A DNA stretch of 64,000 nt. Origin: Amylostereum areolatum. Taxonomy: Eukaryota; Basidiomycota; Agaricomycetes; Russulales; Stereaceae. The translations under genes were made by a program, and so were the position numbers. Shown here piece by piece: positions 43,994 to 58,244 of this stretch. The DNA lies in NCBI GenBank assembly GCA_012932865.1, contig SAXG01000009.1:419163-483162 (forward strand), read 5' to 3'. Under the pieces are notes generated by a model. That model was not told the origin of the DNA and searched no databases. It saw only the letters and a program-made list of their open reading frames with translations. How positions within the stretch are numbered: position 1 is the stretch's first letter; each line of letters opens with the position of its first letter.

Positions 43994-44520
43994 ATGTCTG
44001 AGTCCGCCGACCTCCAGAGGTGCTTTTCTCGTTGGTTTGATTGCTTTCTTTCTGACTTTTTCTGTGTAGCAAATACACCCTGCAGACCGCGGGGTTTGAC
44101 GGTCGGTGACTATCAACAGACAGACGGACTTTCGTCGTTGACCCCCCGTCCTCACAGCTCGCTTCCCATACACCAACCAAACCCGGCACTGGTAAGTAAT
44201 ATCGTGTCTATCTGTGGACTCCTACCGACCGCGAGGACAGCTTCCAAAACTACACGGACTATTTCAAGTGCATCACCGCCAAGGGCGAGGACTTCGCGCC
44301 GTGCAAGCAGTTCAAGAGGGCGTACCACTCCCTTTGCCCCAGTGCGTTCTCAATCTCCTTTCTAAATTTTCATTCTTAACATGTGCTCTTCCGCAGACGA
44401 ATGGGTAAGCCTTGGTCGCTTGTGGGCGCCACGACCGGAACTTACTAAATCGTTTCACAGATTTCGAAGTGGGATGAGCAGAGGGAAAACGGCACCTTCC
44501 CTGCCTCATTGGAGCCTTGA
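43994..44520 (+). CDS. COX12: Cytochrome c oxidase subunit VIb (Cox6b/Cox12)
   Basis: About 85 aa in six tiny exons. MSESADLQ, then TLQTAGFDARFPYTNQTRHC, FQNYTDYFKC, ITAKGEDFAPC, KQFKRAYHSLC, PNEWISKWDEQRENGTFP. The CX9C and CX10C cysteine pairs mark Cox6b, an intermembrane-space subunit that helps dimerise complex IV. The fifth exon is only 8 nt (44397-44404, ACGAATGG) and completes Asn-Glu-Trp. All cysteines are intact and each junction is in frame. Confidence 0.93.
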
Positions 44521-44891
44521 TATACTCTGTATGTGCGATAGAACGCCCACCTTCGTAGTCTGCGATGAATGGAATGCAGCGAGACATGTTGACGGATTCT
44601 ACACTCCCAAACGCTAACACATACTTATCCTACGACGTTGATATAAGGCGTTTCCTTCATACCGCCCATTCTAAACGGATTTTTTGCCATGGGTTGTCGC
44701 CTTCATCACCGACATCGACGGTTTTGAGTAATATAGTTTATGGACTCCAAATGGATTCTGTGATAGAGAGCATCTTGCCAGGCGACAAGTCGGCCGGGAT
44801 TTGCATGGCGTCATCTTTCCTTCCCGCCACCACCATACATCCTTCATTGCCCGTTCAATAGCGCACTCCCGGTCGTCGTATATCGGCCGCA
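44521..44891. other. Intergenic stretch: COX6B terminator and AP-3 beta promoter
   Basis: 370 bp, no gene recognised. Confidence 0.45.
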
Positions 44892-47701
44892 ATGTCGGGC
44901 ATCAACTTGAACACATGGACCGAGAACGCGACCCGGCTGGGTATGCGCCTGCAGGAGAGCTCAGTGAGCGCACGCGCGACCCTCGCGCTCAACCCGTGGA
45001 GGTGCGGCCGCATACTTGATACTGGAGAGGACAAGGTGAAGGCGATCAGAAAGCAGCTCGACTCGAACAGCGACCGGGAAAAACTCGAAGCTATGAAGCG
45101 CCTCATCGCCGTGCGTGCCCTCACGCTCATCTTGAGATCCGTCACTAACGCGTCTTCTCCGATGTCCAGATGATTTCAAAAGGCCGCGATGGTGTCCTGA
45201 ATTCTTCGCACAAGTCGTGAAAAACGTCGCGGTTCCGAATCTCGAGGTTCGCAAGCTGGTGTACATCTACCTCCTGCGCTATGCTGAGGTAGAGCCGGAC
45301 CTCGCCCTGCTCTCGATCAACACCTTCCAACGCGACCTCGCAGGACAGTTCGCCACTTATCCGGGCCATGGCCCTACGCGTTCTCTCCGGGATACGTGTT
45401 CCTAGCATTGGCAGCCTTGTCGTGCTTGCGATCAAGAAGTGCGCTACGGATGTCAGCCCATACGTGCGGAAGACCGCCGCGCTATCCCTTCCGAAATGTT
45501 ACAAGTGAGCCTCGCTGTCCATGCCCATGCGTTCAGGCACTGACGTTAGATAATTCCAGCCTCGACGATTCTCATCTTCCCGCACTCATCCAAATCCTTT
45601 CGACCCTCCTCCGCGACCGGTCCCCTCTGTCAATTGGTAGCGTCGCCGTTGCTTTCGAGGCCATCTGTCCCACTCGTCTTGATCTCCTCCATCCACACTA
45701 TAGAAGGCTTTGCCGCGTCCTGGTAGACGTCGACGAATGGGGCCAAGTGAACCTTCTAGGAGCTGCTTATTCGTTACGCGCGAACGATGCTTCCTAGACC
45801 ATCAGTTCTGACAACTAAAGACGGAGAAGAGGTGGAAATGGATCGTGACCTGGAGCTCCTGGTACAATCTTCGGAACCACTCTTCCAATCTCGGAATCCT
45901 TCGGTGAGCAGCCTGCGGCGATCCGTAAAATATTCCCTGACAAGTGTTCAGGTTGTACTTTCGGCCACCAGAGCGGTATACTATCTCGCTTTGCCGTCTG
46001 AGCATCCCAAAATCGTTGTACCACTACTTCGCGTGCTCGACATCTCAAAAGAAGTGGAACGTACGGCTATTGTGTACATCTTATCCATTGCCCGCACTTC
46101 TCCAGTACGCTATACCTTTCCCCCGTTACGACGATTCTGACCTTTCTAACCACTGCAGCATCTCTTCTCACCCTACTACACACGTTTTATTATACACGCC
46201 GACGACAGTTCGCCGGTGAAGGCGACGAAGATGAGGCTTTTGCAGCTATTTGTCACCGCGGATAACCATCAAGCACTGTTGCGCGAGTTCATCGTGAGTG
46301 GCGGTCACCGTCTAGCCATTTTCATCAATGAACGTTTGTGGCAGGACTATGCCGATGACGACGATGACACGCTGGTAGAAGGTGCTATTCGTGCCATCGG
46401 ACACATAGCTCGAGTGGCTCCAGAATCAAGCCAACAATGCCTCAATGCGCTTATGGCCTTTATCAAGAGCCGGCACGGTCAGACTTTTTTAATCCTTGGT
46501 TTCTGATCGCTGATGCGAGGTCATATAGATATCGTCGTCTCGAGCGCCGTCCTGGTTCTCAAGTCCCTCGTACAAACACAACTTGTGGTTATGCCCAACA
46601 TTTCAAGCGGCTCATCCCCGCTCTCCATCATCTCCCGGCTCGCCTACCGTATCGACGAGATCCACCATCCAAACGCGCGGGCGTGTGTGATATGGCTCGT
46701 GGGTCAGTATGGTGCGGACGAGACGCGCACTGGCGACGCTGTCAGTCGAGGGCGTCGCTGCCTGGGCGCCCGACGTACTGCGAAGGACGGCCAAAACGTT
46801 CCGGGAAGAGGTATGTATCGCACATTGTCGCATACGTGGCCTCGATATTGACGCTGCATCACCATAGATGCCCCTCGTCAAACTCCAGGTAATCACTCTC
46901 GCCGCGAAACTGCTCGTCCTGTCTCCCGCAGATAAGACGCTGACCGCGCTCGCACGCTACGTCTTCTCGCTGGCTCGATACGACGCCAACTATGACGTGC
47001 GGGACCGGGCGCGGGTGCTACACGCACTGCTAGCGGGCGTCGCGCCGGGGCTAGGCGCGGGGACAGAGGAGGGCGAAACGGAGCGTGCGGGGGTGGTGCT
47101 TCGCCGAGCTCAAGTCAAGGTGGTGTTGTTCGAAGGCAAGGCCGGAGTGATAGAGAAGGACGAATGGATCGGTGAGTTGGCAACCTCTCCGCTTTCTCAG
47201 CATTTCAACAGTGAATCCTGATGTTCGTTACTACGAATAGATGACGATCGCGAAATGTTGGGCACGATGACTCTTGTTACTGGCCGGGAGATGCGCGGGG
47301 AACGTTTTCTACCGGATTGGCTCGAAGAAGGCATCGAGTCGGCCCTGCGCGATTCAGAGGATGATTTGCAGCGCGTCGCGGCGCCACCGGTGCCCAGGGC
47401 TATCGCGAATTATGCGAACGTGAAGGGGGCACAGCAGTCTCAATCGCAGTCGCCGGTAGTTTTGACACCGACGGGATCGGGATCCCCCGCGGGAAGCGCA
47501 CCGAAGAAGGCGTACGGTGATCTAGACGACTTTTATGCGAGCAGTCAGAGCGAGGAGAGCGGAGAGGAAGAGGAAGAAGATGACGAGGATGGTGATAGCG
47601 AGGAGGAGAGCGAAGAGGAGGAAGATGGGGAGGCGGTGACTGAGAGCGGAAGGGGGAGCGATGAAAGTGAAGGAGGGGAGGAGGAGGATCGGCCACGATA
47701 G
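44892..47701 (+). CDS. APL6: AP-3 adaptor complex subunit beta, with several frame slips
   Basis: [170 protein letters not shown], and [11 protein letters not shown] are the adaptin-N solenoid of AP-3 beta. [22 protein letters not shown] and [11 protein letters not shown] follow, then an acidic Ser/Glu hinge at the C-terminus. AP-3 carries cargo from Golgi/endosome to the vacuole. Extra bases at 45191-45192 and 45198 (between KGRD and EFF) and at 45343-45344 (after RDLA), plus a shift near 46735, break the frame in strongly conserved segments. The gene is probably intact in the organism. Confidence 0.88.
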
Positions 47702-48138
47702 CTTTTCGTGGGGTTGGCCATTGATGCATGATGTATCATAACGACGACTTGTCCCCAGTCATCACAAAGTCTGGCATTTTCGTGGTCCCTGTCCCCAAAG
47801 TGTCTGCCTCCGTTAAACAGGTAGACCGTCAAGTCACTGATGCAAGTTGAGTCGATGTGCAGGGAAGATGGGTGCAACCCCTACATACATGGAGCGCATC
47901 CTTGGTTCCACGTTATTCAACCTTCAGTCGGTGACAAAACAACTTCTGGCAAGAAACTTGGCCTGAGGTTGGGCTAATGCATGTGCAGGACTTATTCATG
48001 AAAGCCTTGGTGTAATCTTTCCGTTCCTTGGTTATCTTGCTTCACTCCTTTCAAGTTGTATCCGTCAGCAATGTTATATTGCGATTCCAATGTGTACAGT
48101 GGTCGGAGGCGTCATTCTACAGGATTTGGGTGGTAGTG
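47702..48138. other. Intergenic stretch between convergent AP-3 beta and ARPC2
   Basis: About 440 bp; no gene recognised. Confidence 0.45.
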
Positions 48139-49428
48139 TTACAGTTTCATCGTCCAACGGTCCTACCACTATAAATACGCAGTCGAAAGTCAGTATCGCC
48201 CAGAAATAAAAAAAGAAGTGGAAGTGACGAACGTTACGGTCTTGCGCTCGCCAGCTGCCTGCTCCATCTTGGCACGGTTGAGAACCTTCTGGAACTCGGA
48301 CACGCGATAACGCATACGCGAATGCAAGTACGCCTTTGAGCACTTGATGTGGTAGTGCAGGTAGTCGCGGAAAAGCTGGATGTGAGAAATGGTGTCTGCG
48401 GCGGTGGTAGAAGAGAAGTGTCGAGGAAAAAGGACGAAGGTAACATAGCCGATGGAATCAGAGTCGATCAGGCCGGGGACGCCACGGATTTCGAGAGGAG
48501 GCTCGCGGTTGGTGAAAAGGACCTGCGGTGCATTCTGGATGGTAGGAAGGCGCCGCGCGTCAACGAATTCCTGGAAGAAAAGGGCAGGTCAACATACAAG
48601 TCTACCAGTTCAGATGGCATATGGATGAAGGAAGATAAAGATAGACAGCCGAGACTTAAGTTGGTGGGCAGTAATCCGGAAGGCTGGTCAAAGGATGAGC
48701 AGATGACATACCTGAAGAAACACTTTCCCCAAAATCCGATCCGTCTCCTCGCGGAAGACAGTCGAAAAGATGACCGTTACGCGGTCGGGTGCGGCCTGAA
48801 CATAGATCGCCTCCTCGTCCCGGTAGTGGATCTGCATAAGGTTTCCTTGACCAGATCCAGAGGCCTCCAGCGACTTCTGGTGTTGAAATGCGAGTTCAAA
48901 TGGTGCGGCTAGCGCGTTGCGTTTGAGGAGTGCGAGTGACTTGATGAAGGCATCGCGGGCCTCTGTCGGACACGCGGTTTGTGATCAGAACAGTGATCAA
49001 GGACAATGACACTCACCTCCCTCAGGTGGTGCGGTCTCAAGATCGACGATGAGACTGACGTTGTACTCCGACTCAGGCTGGGGTTGGAGGAGACTGCCGT
49101 ATTCACGTTGAAGGAGTTCAAGGGCGCCGTATTGCACGAGTTCGTCCCAGCATCGGATGCTCATGGACAGCATGAGAGCGGTCTTGCGCTCTGGGGTCGA
49201 GAGACGAAAGCGGACGCCATCGAAGTCGACGAACTGGACATCGAGCGAGGACGGTCTGCGGGGAATGAGATGCGGTGCAATGAGCGATGAATACACTACT
49301 ACTGACTTTGCGAATTTGTCGGCGAGGGTGGTTTGGATGATGTAGTTGTGGGCCTGTATTTTCGTCAACGCCGTGCAGAGCGACGACGACGAAGGGTCGG
49401 AGGATGTGCTTACCTCGAGGAGGATCAT
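48139..49428 (-). CDS. ARC35: Arp2/3 complex subunit 2 (ARPC2, p34)
   Basis: MILLE, then AHNYIIQTTLADKF, PSSLDVQFVDFDGVRFRLS, KTALMLSMSIRCWDELVQYGALELLQREYGSLL, SEYNVSLIVDLE, ALLKRNALAAPFELAFQHQ, IHYRDEEAIYVQAAPDRVTVIFSTVFREETD, GKVFLQEFVDARR, APQVLFTNREPPLEI, GYVTFVLFPRHF and HIQLFRDYLHYHIKCSKAYLHSRMR. This is p34, which with ARPC4 forms the core of the actin-nucleating Arp2/3 complex. The C-terminal exon after GERKT is short and its exact end is uncertain (48139 or 48147). The MILLE start is preferred over an upstream in-frame ATG because it matches the family. Divergent from eIF4B with ~155 bp between. Confidence 0.92.
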
Positions 49429-49582
49429 GGCGAATGGCGGGGAGGACGTTGCAGCCACAGTCGCGCGCGGCCCTGGAAAGAGATGACGGCGGCGCGGACC
49501 AAATAAGAGTAAGCACAGCGAATTTCAAGCTTCCACTACCTCAAAACCCGGATCAAGCTTGAGTTTCTTCTACATCGCAATC

Positions 49583-51495
49583 ATGGGTGCGTTACGCGCT
49601 CGGATACTGGAAGGGGCGATGCACTGAACAATTCCTTACAGCTCCAAAGAAAAATCAGAAGCAAAAAATGTCCCTCAACGAGTTCCTCGGGGACGACAGT
49701 GCGTCCACCCCCCTTTCTCCCGTTTATATGTCCTGATTTTTCGCGCTTCGACAGCCCTGGGATCTTGGGCTGACGAGATGGATGCCCTTCCAACTGCTCG
49801 TGAGTGACGGTGTTACTCGAATCAGCGCTGTCACTGAAGCGGCGAGCGCAGCGGCTGCCCGAGGAGACGACGATCAGGGAGGCTCGGGGCGTAGGGATGA
49901 TTACATGTCCTCCAGAGGTGTGCAACCATATCCTTTCTTGTTCTCCAACTGCTGAATTCAATTTTCTTCAATGTAGGCGATAGACAGGCGTTCCCTCCCC
50001 GCGAGGATCTTCCCTTGCCTACCCAACCCCCTTACACGGCGTTCATCGGGAATATGGCGTTCGATCTCACCGAAGCTGATCTTGAGGGCTTCTTTTCTGG
50101 TTTGACTGTGCGTTTTCTTCCTCATATCTTTCGATTATGGATGTGGATGTGATTTTCTACAGGTCAAGTCCGCTAAGGTCATCAAAGACAGGGACGACCG
50201 TCCCAAGGGATTCGGATATGTTGAGTTCGGTGAACTGGATGACCTCAAGAAGGCCCTCGAAAAGAGCGGAGATGTGAGCTTTTCGTCTACCTTTTCGATT
50301 CACTTTTGCTCATCTAGTTTGCCAGTCCCTTTCCGGCCGCACCATCCGCGTAAGCGTTGCGGAGCCACGTATGTCTTCCCCTTCTACTCTCTCACGCACC
50401 CACCTAATGCCGTTACACAGCCAAAGAGCGCTCTGGCTTCGGCGGAGGTGGATTTGGCGGCGACGACGCCAAGTTCGCAAGTGACTGGCGCCGTACTGGC
50501 CCGCTCCCTGACCTTCCTGGCGATGGATCGCGTGAATCGTCCCGGCGCCGCTATGACTCAGGCGCCGGCGAGCGCGGCCCTCCTCCCTCCAGTCTCGCCG
50601 ATAATGCGAGCGAATGGCGCTCGAGCCGACCTGCACGGGGACCTCCTCCCGGTCCAGAACCGCGTCGACCTGGGTTTTTTGCTGAGGGCGCCACCACCGG
50701 AGCCGCGGATCGAGAGGAAACGTGGTCTAAAGGTAGCAAGTTCAGGCCTAGCGAGCCCTCGGAGGAGCGCAGATCAGGCAGCGGGTTCCGCGGACGTGGG
50801 GACATGGGTCCTCCTGCAGACACACCTCCTGCGGCATCCGACACGGGCGACTGGCGCACCTCCTCAAGGCCCATGTCCTCGCGCGGGAGCACATCCCGTA
50901 CGTCGATCCTTTTTGTGGGCCGGCCGCGTCGCTAACGGGACCCATGAACTCCAGCATCTGGTTCTACACCTCCGACCCCACAGCTCACTCGCCGGAAGCT
51001 TGAGCTGCTCCCGCGCTCTGGCGCCCCGTCTGTCGCCCCGTCCCCCCTTGCCTCCCCCAAAATGCCGAGCAGCGCCACTAGCGCCCCGCGCACCAGCCCC
51101 TTCGGAGCTGCAAAGTGCGTTCTGTTGCCGTTCCTCACTCGCAAGTGCTGATCGTCAAGTTAGACCTGTCGATGTGACTGCCAAAGAAAAGGCCGTGACC
51201 GAGCGGCTGGAGAAGGAGCGCGAGGCGACCAAGGACCGGTTGGTTCAGCACCCGATGTCGCGCAACAGCTCGCGCGCGGGCTCGCAGCGGGGACAGACAC
51301 GCTCCCCGCCGATGGCTTCGGTCCCCCCTTCTCCTGTGGCTGCCGCGAACGTGCGACCCACGTTTAGCTTTGCAGCCGCAGCGGGCGTGAAGCAGTTCCC
51401 CGCCCGAGGCCGTGAAGAAGGACGTGAAGGTAGGCGAGAAGGTCGAAGATGGGGCAACGAATGTGACTGAGCAGTTGGGCGAGGTGACGATATGA
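49583..51495 (+). CDS. TIF3: Translation initiation factor eIF4B (Tif3-like), one frame slip near C-terminus
   Basis: The first coding exon is ATGG; joined to the next it reads MAPKKNQKQKMSLNEFLGDD. It continues LGSWADEMDALP, PPYTAFIGNMAFDLTEADLEGFF (RNP2), AKVIKDRDDRPKGFGYVEFGELDDL (RNP1), SGFGGGGFGGDDAKFASDWRRTGPLP, several Arg/Gly/Ser-rich eIF4B-type repeats, LELLPRSGAPS, KEKAVTERLEKEREATKD and SFAAAAG. eIF4B stimulates the eIF4A helicase during scanning. The last exon changes frame near the CCCC at 51398-51401; the downstream frame (EAVKKDVKVGEKVEDG to EVTI-stop) looks right. A sequence indel is the likely cause. Confidence 0.85.
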
Positions 51496-51921
51496 GACTC
51501 GGTGGAAGCCTGTCGTGCGTATCCTTGAGACCATGATCTAGTTATCTTATTGCTCCTTCTTTGCTCTCTTCCCGACTCGTGTCATGGTCCATCGCTTCCA
51601 ATGACGGTGCCGATATGCTTTGTATCTTCCTCTCCATCCCCCCAACTAATTTTTCACCTGTCGCTTACATTCGAAGGTCTCGTATCTGGATTCGTAGCAT
51701 TTTTGCTCGTCTCGTCACGGTTCCATCGCCATGGTTCTCGACTCTTTCCCCTTTCCCCTTGGTTCATAATTTCTGTCCGAGAAGCCTTCCTTTCGCAATG
51801 TGCATAAGTACGATATGAGCATCGATTATGAATTTCCTGGCCCTGTATGTATGTTTTACAGTGTAGTAGACCAAGAACGAAATAGATGGGCATGCATTGA
51901 CCTGTCTTCCTCACGATTTAT

Positions 51922-53332
51922 CTAGGACCAGCGGCCTTGGTGTAGTTCAGGATCGACGTACTTCATCCTTCCACGTCCTAGGTAGAAGAAATGATGAGTG
52001 CTAGGTAAGGTGCAGACGTGAGAGGGGTGGTAATACCTTTGAAACGCACGCCATTCATCGCCTCGGCTTCCTTCTTAGCCAACTTGCTCAACCTCTCGAG
52101 CTCTAACCTCTTTGCCTCTGCCAAACGTTCGTTCTCCTCACGTTCAAGCCGTGCATCATACTCCTCCTCCGTCTCCTTCACTGGTTCTTCGTCAGCCACT
52201 GGTACTTTATTCACCTTATCCTCGACAGGGGGGCGGGAGTTAGAACGGTCCTTGCGACGTTTGTGCTTATGCTTGTGTTGGCGTTTGCGACGTTTGCGGT
52301 CGTGGGAGCTGTCGGTGTCGGACGAGGCAGGTGTACGGCTTCGGTTTCGGCTGTGATGGCGCTTGTGTCGTTCTTCGGAACGGTCGCGGGATATTGAACG
52401 AGCCCGAGCCCGAGAACGAGAGCGTGACACGCTTGCTGATCTGCCGCGACGGTCTGTGGTGATCGTTCCATCAGATAGTGGATGTACGAGCGTAATAATG
52501 TCACGAACCTGCAGCGGGCGCCGTTGGTGGCTTGCGAAGCTCGAGCTCACCACAGTTAACGATAGTGATGGGGAGGGTGGGACGATCTTTCTCTCCGGCG
52601 GGGACCTCTGCTAGTTTCTGTACAACATCGTATCCGCGGATTACTTTGCCAAAAACGACATGCCTTCCTAGCAAAATTGACGTCAAGATATGGAAGAAAC
52701 GCTAGGAAGCATTACGTACCATTCAGATGAGGACAATCCCGAAGGGTAATGAAGAATTGTGAGCCGTTCGTGTCCGGGCCTTTGTTAGCCATACAGAGCA
52801 AACTGTGAAGTAGCGGTTGGTGGTATTCAATACCAATAGCGAAGAAATGGCGCACCCTTCTGTGTCAAGCGGTTGGTCAAGGTTTTCGTCGGGGAAGGGT
52901 CCGCCTGTAAATGGATTCTCCTCCCGTTCCGTTTCGCTTCGTGAAGTCTAGTGCCAAAAGAAATTAAGATTCGAATCCTAGAAGACATCAGAAACGTCGA
53001 GCGCACCTCCACCCTGGATCATAAAGTTCGCAATAGAACGGTGTATGAGGCTGTTTTTGTAGTACAGCGGACGACCGGAGATCGGAGAAACGCCCTTTTC
53101 TCCGGTGCAAAGCACACGAAAGCTGTGAAAATCGATGTTAGGGGGGAAGCGATAAGCAGGAGGCAAATGCTCTCGCACTTTTCACAAGTCTTCGGGACGA
53201 TTTCATTGTATAGTTCGAAGATGACTCTGGCGCCACCATGAGTAACGAGAGTAGCAAAACGCGCCGAACGACGTACCTCCCTGACGACTGGCCGTCCACC
53301 GTAAAGTCCATAAACACTCTAGGCCTCACCAT
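51922..53332 (-). CDS. Nuclear SR-type cyclophilin (peptidyl-prolyl isomerase), one frame slip
   Basis: [38 protein letters not shown] strand, [91 protein letters not shown] and [13 protein letters not shown] form the cyclophilin barrel with the active-site Arg in [12 protein letters not shown] and the GSQFFIT strand. The tail is RS/RD- and Lys-rich with [19 protein letters not shown] and ends [16 protein letters not shown], as in nuclear PPIG-like proteins that associate with splicing factors. One extra base at 52906 shifts the frame after GGESIY; removing it restores [15 protein letters not shown]. Divergent from the GTPase gene. Confidence 0.88.
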
Positions 53333-53666
53333 GGCTGAGAACCGGGAAGTCGCGCCCGCGTTTGCGTAATAAAGCAACTTGAATCGGTGGACACTGAAGA
53401 CACGCGGTGAGAGAACGAACGCGTCTGCCGGGCCCTTGGGCAGTGGGCACGGTATCAGGGGAAATTACGTAATTTGTAAACCCAAACTTTATCGTGCCGA
53501 AAGAGACGGTCACGTCGGTCGCACCCTATTAGAACAGCATGTCCCTGGAATTTTGACTGCGAGGTTCACTTCTTTCCTGTGGACGACCGGACGTTCTTGC
53601 ACACCTCGACCATTTCTTTCGACCTGTGCCAACCGCATGCCGCGCCCTTGACGCGTCTTCAACCTG

Positions 53667-54639
53667 ATGCGCGAATTCAAAGCGGTGGTCTTGGGTGGTG
53701 AGCTCGTCTTTTGTAGGCGTTGCCAACGTCAGGCTGACTCCCGCCTGGTGGCCTGCAGCAGGCGGCGTCGGCAAGTCTGCACTCGCTGTTCGCTTCATAC
53801 ACGATGAATTTGTGGAGGTCTACGATCCGACCATCGATGGTACGTCCTCCGTTGCTCCGTTGCTCCGTGAGAGTGTGGTTGACACGGTCCCGTGCAGAGG
53901 CCTATCGACGACCGGTCACGGTCGATGATGAGCTCTTCATGGTGCGTGCCTGTCTCTCTTCGCAAGCCGTGCACAACGTGTATCTGCACGAGGCCATTAT
54001 ATGCCAGGCCAGGCTTGACCTTACCTACGTCCCACAGAGCGAAACTGACTCTCAATGTTTGACAGATCGAGGTCTTAGACACTGCAGGGGCTGAGCAGTA
54101 TATCACGCTCAATGAGATGTATATCAGGGTGCGTACTATGACCTGTGCTCCATGGAACATTGCCCAACATATGTCACAACTCCCAGACTGGCCGTGGGTT
54201 CATCCTGGTGTTCAGGTATGTTGCTATCATCTTGTGAACTTACGGCTGGGTTTACGATGCCTTAGCCTCACACAAGAAGCGTCTTTGAGGGAAATAGAGA
54301 CCCTGCGACAGCAGATATACCGGATCAAAGGCGAGGACAGCGTGAGTCGTCGCTTATCCTTCTCGCGTATCCCGTCCGCCTCATCGTTGCACATAGCGCG
54401 TTCCTATCATTCTGGTTGGTACCAAGCTCGATCTAAACCTCGAGCGAGAGGTACCACTGTCCACAATTCAAGAAATATCGGCCCGCTGGGACGTGCCGTA
54501 CTTCGAGACTTCAGCAAAACGTAATTGGCACGTACAGGAAGCCTTTTTGGCTCTCGTGCGCCAGATGCGTGACCGCTACCCTCCGGAGCCTCCCAGGATG
54601 AAGAAGAAGAAAGTGAGGCAAACTTGCATTGTGATGTGA
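53667..54639 (+). CDS. Ras-superfamily GTPase, Rap/Rsr1(Bud1)-like
   Basis: About 190 aa in many exons. MREFKAVVLGAGGVGKSALAVRF (P-loop, restored across an intron), YDPTIDEAYRRPVTVDDELF (effector loop with Thr35), IEVLDTAGAEQYITLNEMYIR (G3), RGFILVFSLTQEASL, LVGTKLDLNLEREVP (G4 as TKLD, not NKxD), ETSAK (G5), and the end KKKKVRQTCIVM with a CAAX prenylation box after a polybasic stretch. Rap/Rsr1 proteins also replace the Ras Gln61; here it is Ala in DTAGAEQ. Rsr1/Bud1 sets polarity and bud or hyphal growth sites (family knowledge). A membrane-anchored polarity GTPase is the best guess, but the odd G3 and G4 motifs mean subfamily placement is tentative. Confidence 0.82.
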
Positions 54640-54986
54640 CCCAGGTTGCTTTCCTCGAAAGTTTGTCTTTCTTGCGTTATGTCCATATACCGTTTCGCGT
54701 AATACGGTCGTCTCTCCTCGTGGCTTGCTTGTTCGCCTTAGTTTGCGTCTGTCGTTAACATATCCTGCTGTATTTTACTCTAAGTACCTGTTTCTCAAAT
54801 TCGTTTGTTCTCTGTCTTCCCGAAATTCCTGAAGGCTGCACGTCTGTGAGTCTCAAGTGATGCGGGATTACGTAAACTGAAGCCGTGGGAATACATTTGT
54901 CAGGCGCGGCTTATCAGCGCAGCCCGGCTTTTTTCCGCATTCTCTTTCTTCCCCTCTTCCCCTACACCCTTTCACAAGCACGGAAT
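54640..54986. other. Intergenic stretch: GTPase terminator and DBP2 promoter
   Basis: About 350 bp, pyrimidine-rich before the DBP2 start (TTTCTTCCCCTCTTCCCC at about 54947-54964). No gene recognised. Confidence 0.45.
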
Positions 54987-57796
<2,810 letters not shown>

Positions 57797-58244
57797 ACGC
57801 CTTCGCCTGCGTGATATCCGCTTTGCTCCTCTCAGCGCTGCTATCGTTCGGGGTATGGGGACGTTTACCAGTGTCCTGGCTTTGGCCGCTGATGGTTTTG
57901 GACCCTTTGCGCTGGGTTGCGCCTTGCTCGGGTTGTGCTCAAGAGCTATAGATTACGTGCACCATGTTTACTTGTAAATTGTCTAATTTGAACGTGTAGT
58001 GTTCATGCACATGCATCATGTACCGTTCATTGATTGCAGAAGTTTCAGTCCGTTGAGGTCCTTCGAGCGGCAGCGGTGGATGCGACGCGAAAGATGGTCG
58101 AGTCGTCAAGTTCTCATGAATGTCCTCAAAGGCTATATCTTATACGTGTAGTACACACACCTGCAGTACATGGTACCATGTCAATGCTCAGGCCCATGGC
58201 CGATTAGTCTAGGTAACTGTGCTCGAGAGGGAGGATTGAAGGGT
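57797..58244. other. Intergenic stretch between convergent DBP2 and NPT1
   Basis: About 450 bp with both terminators; no gene recognised. Confidence 0.45.
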
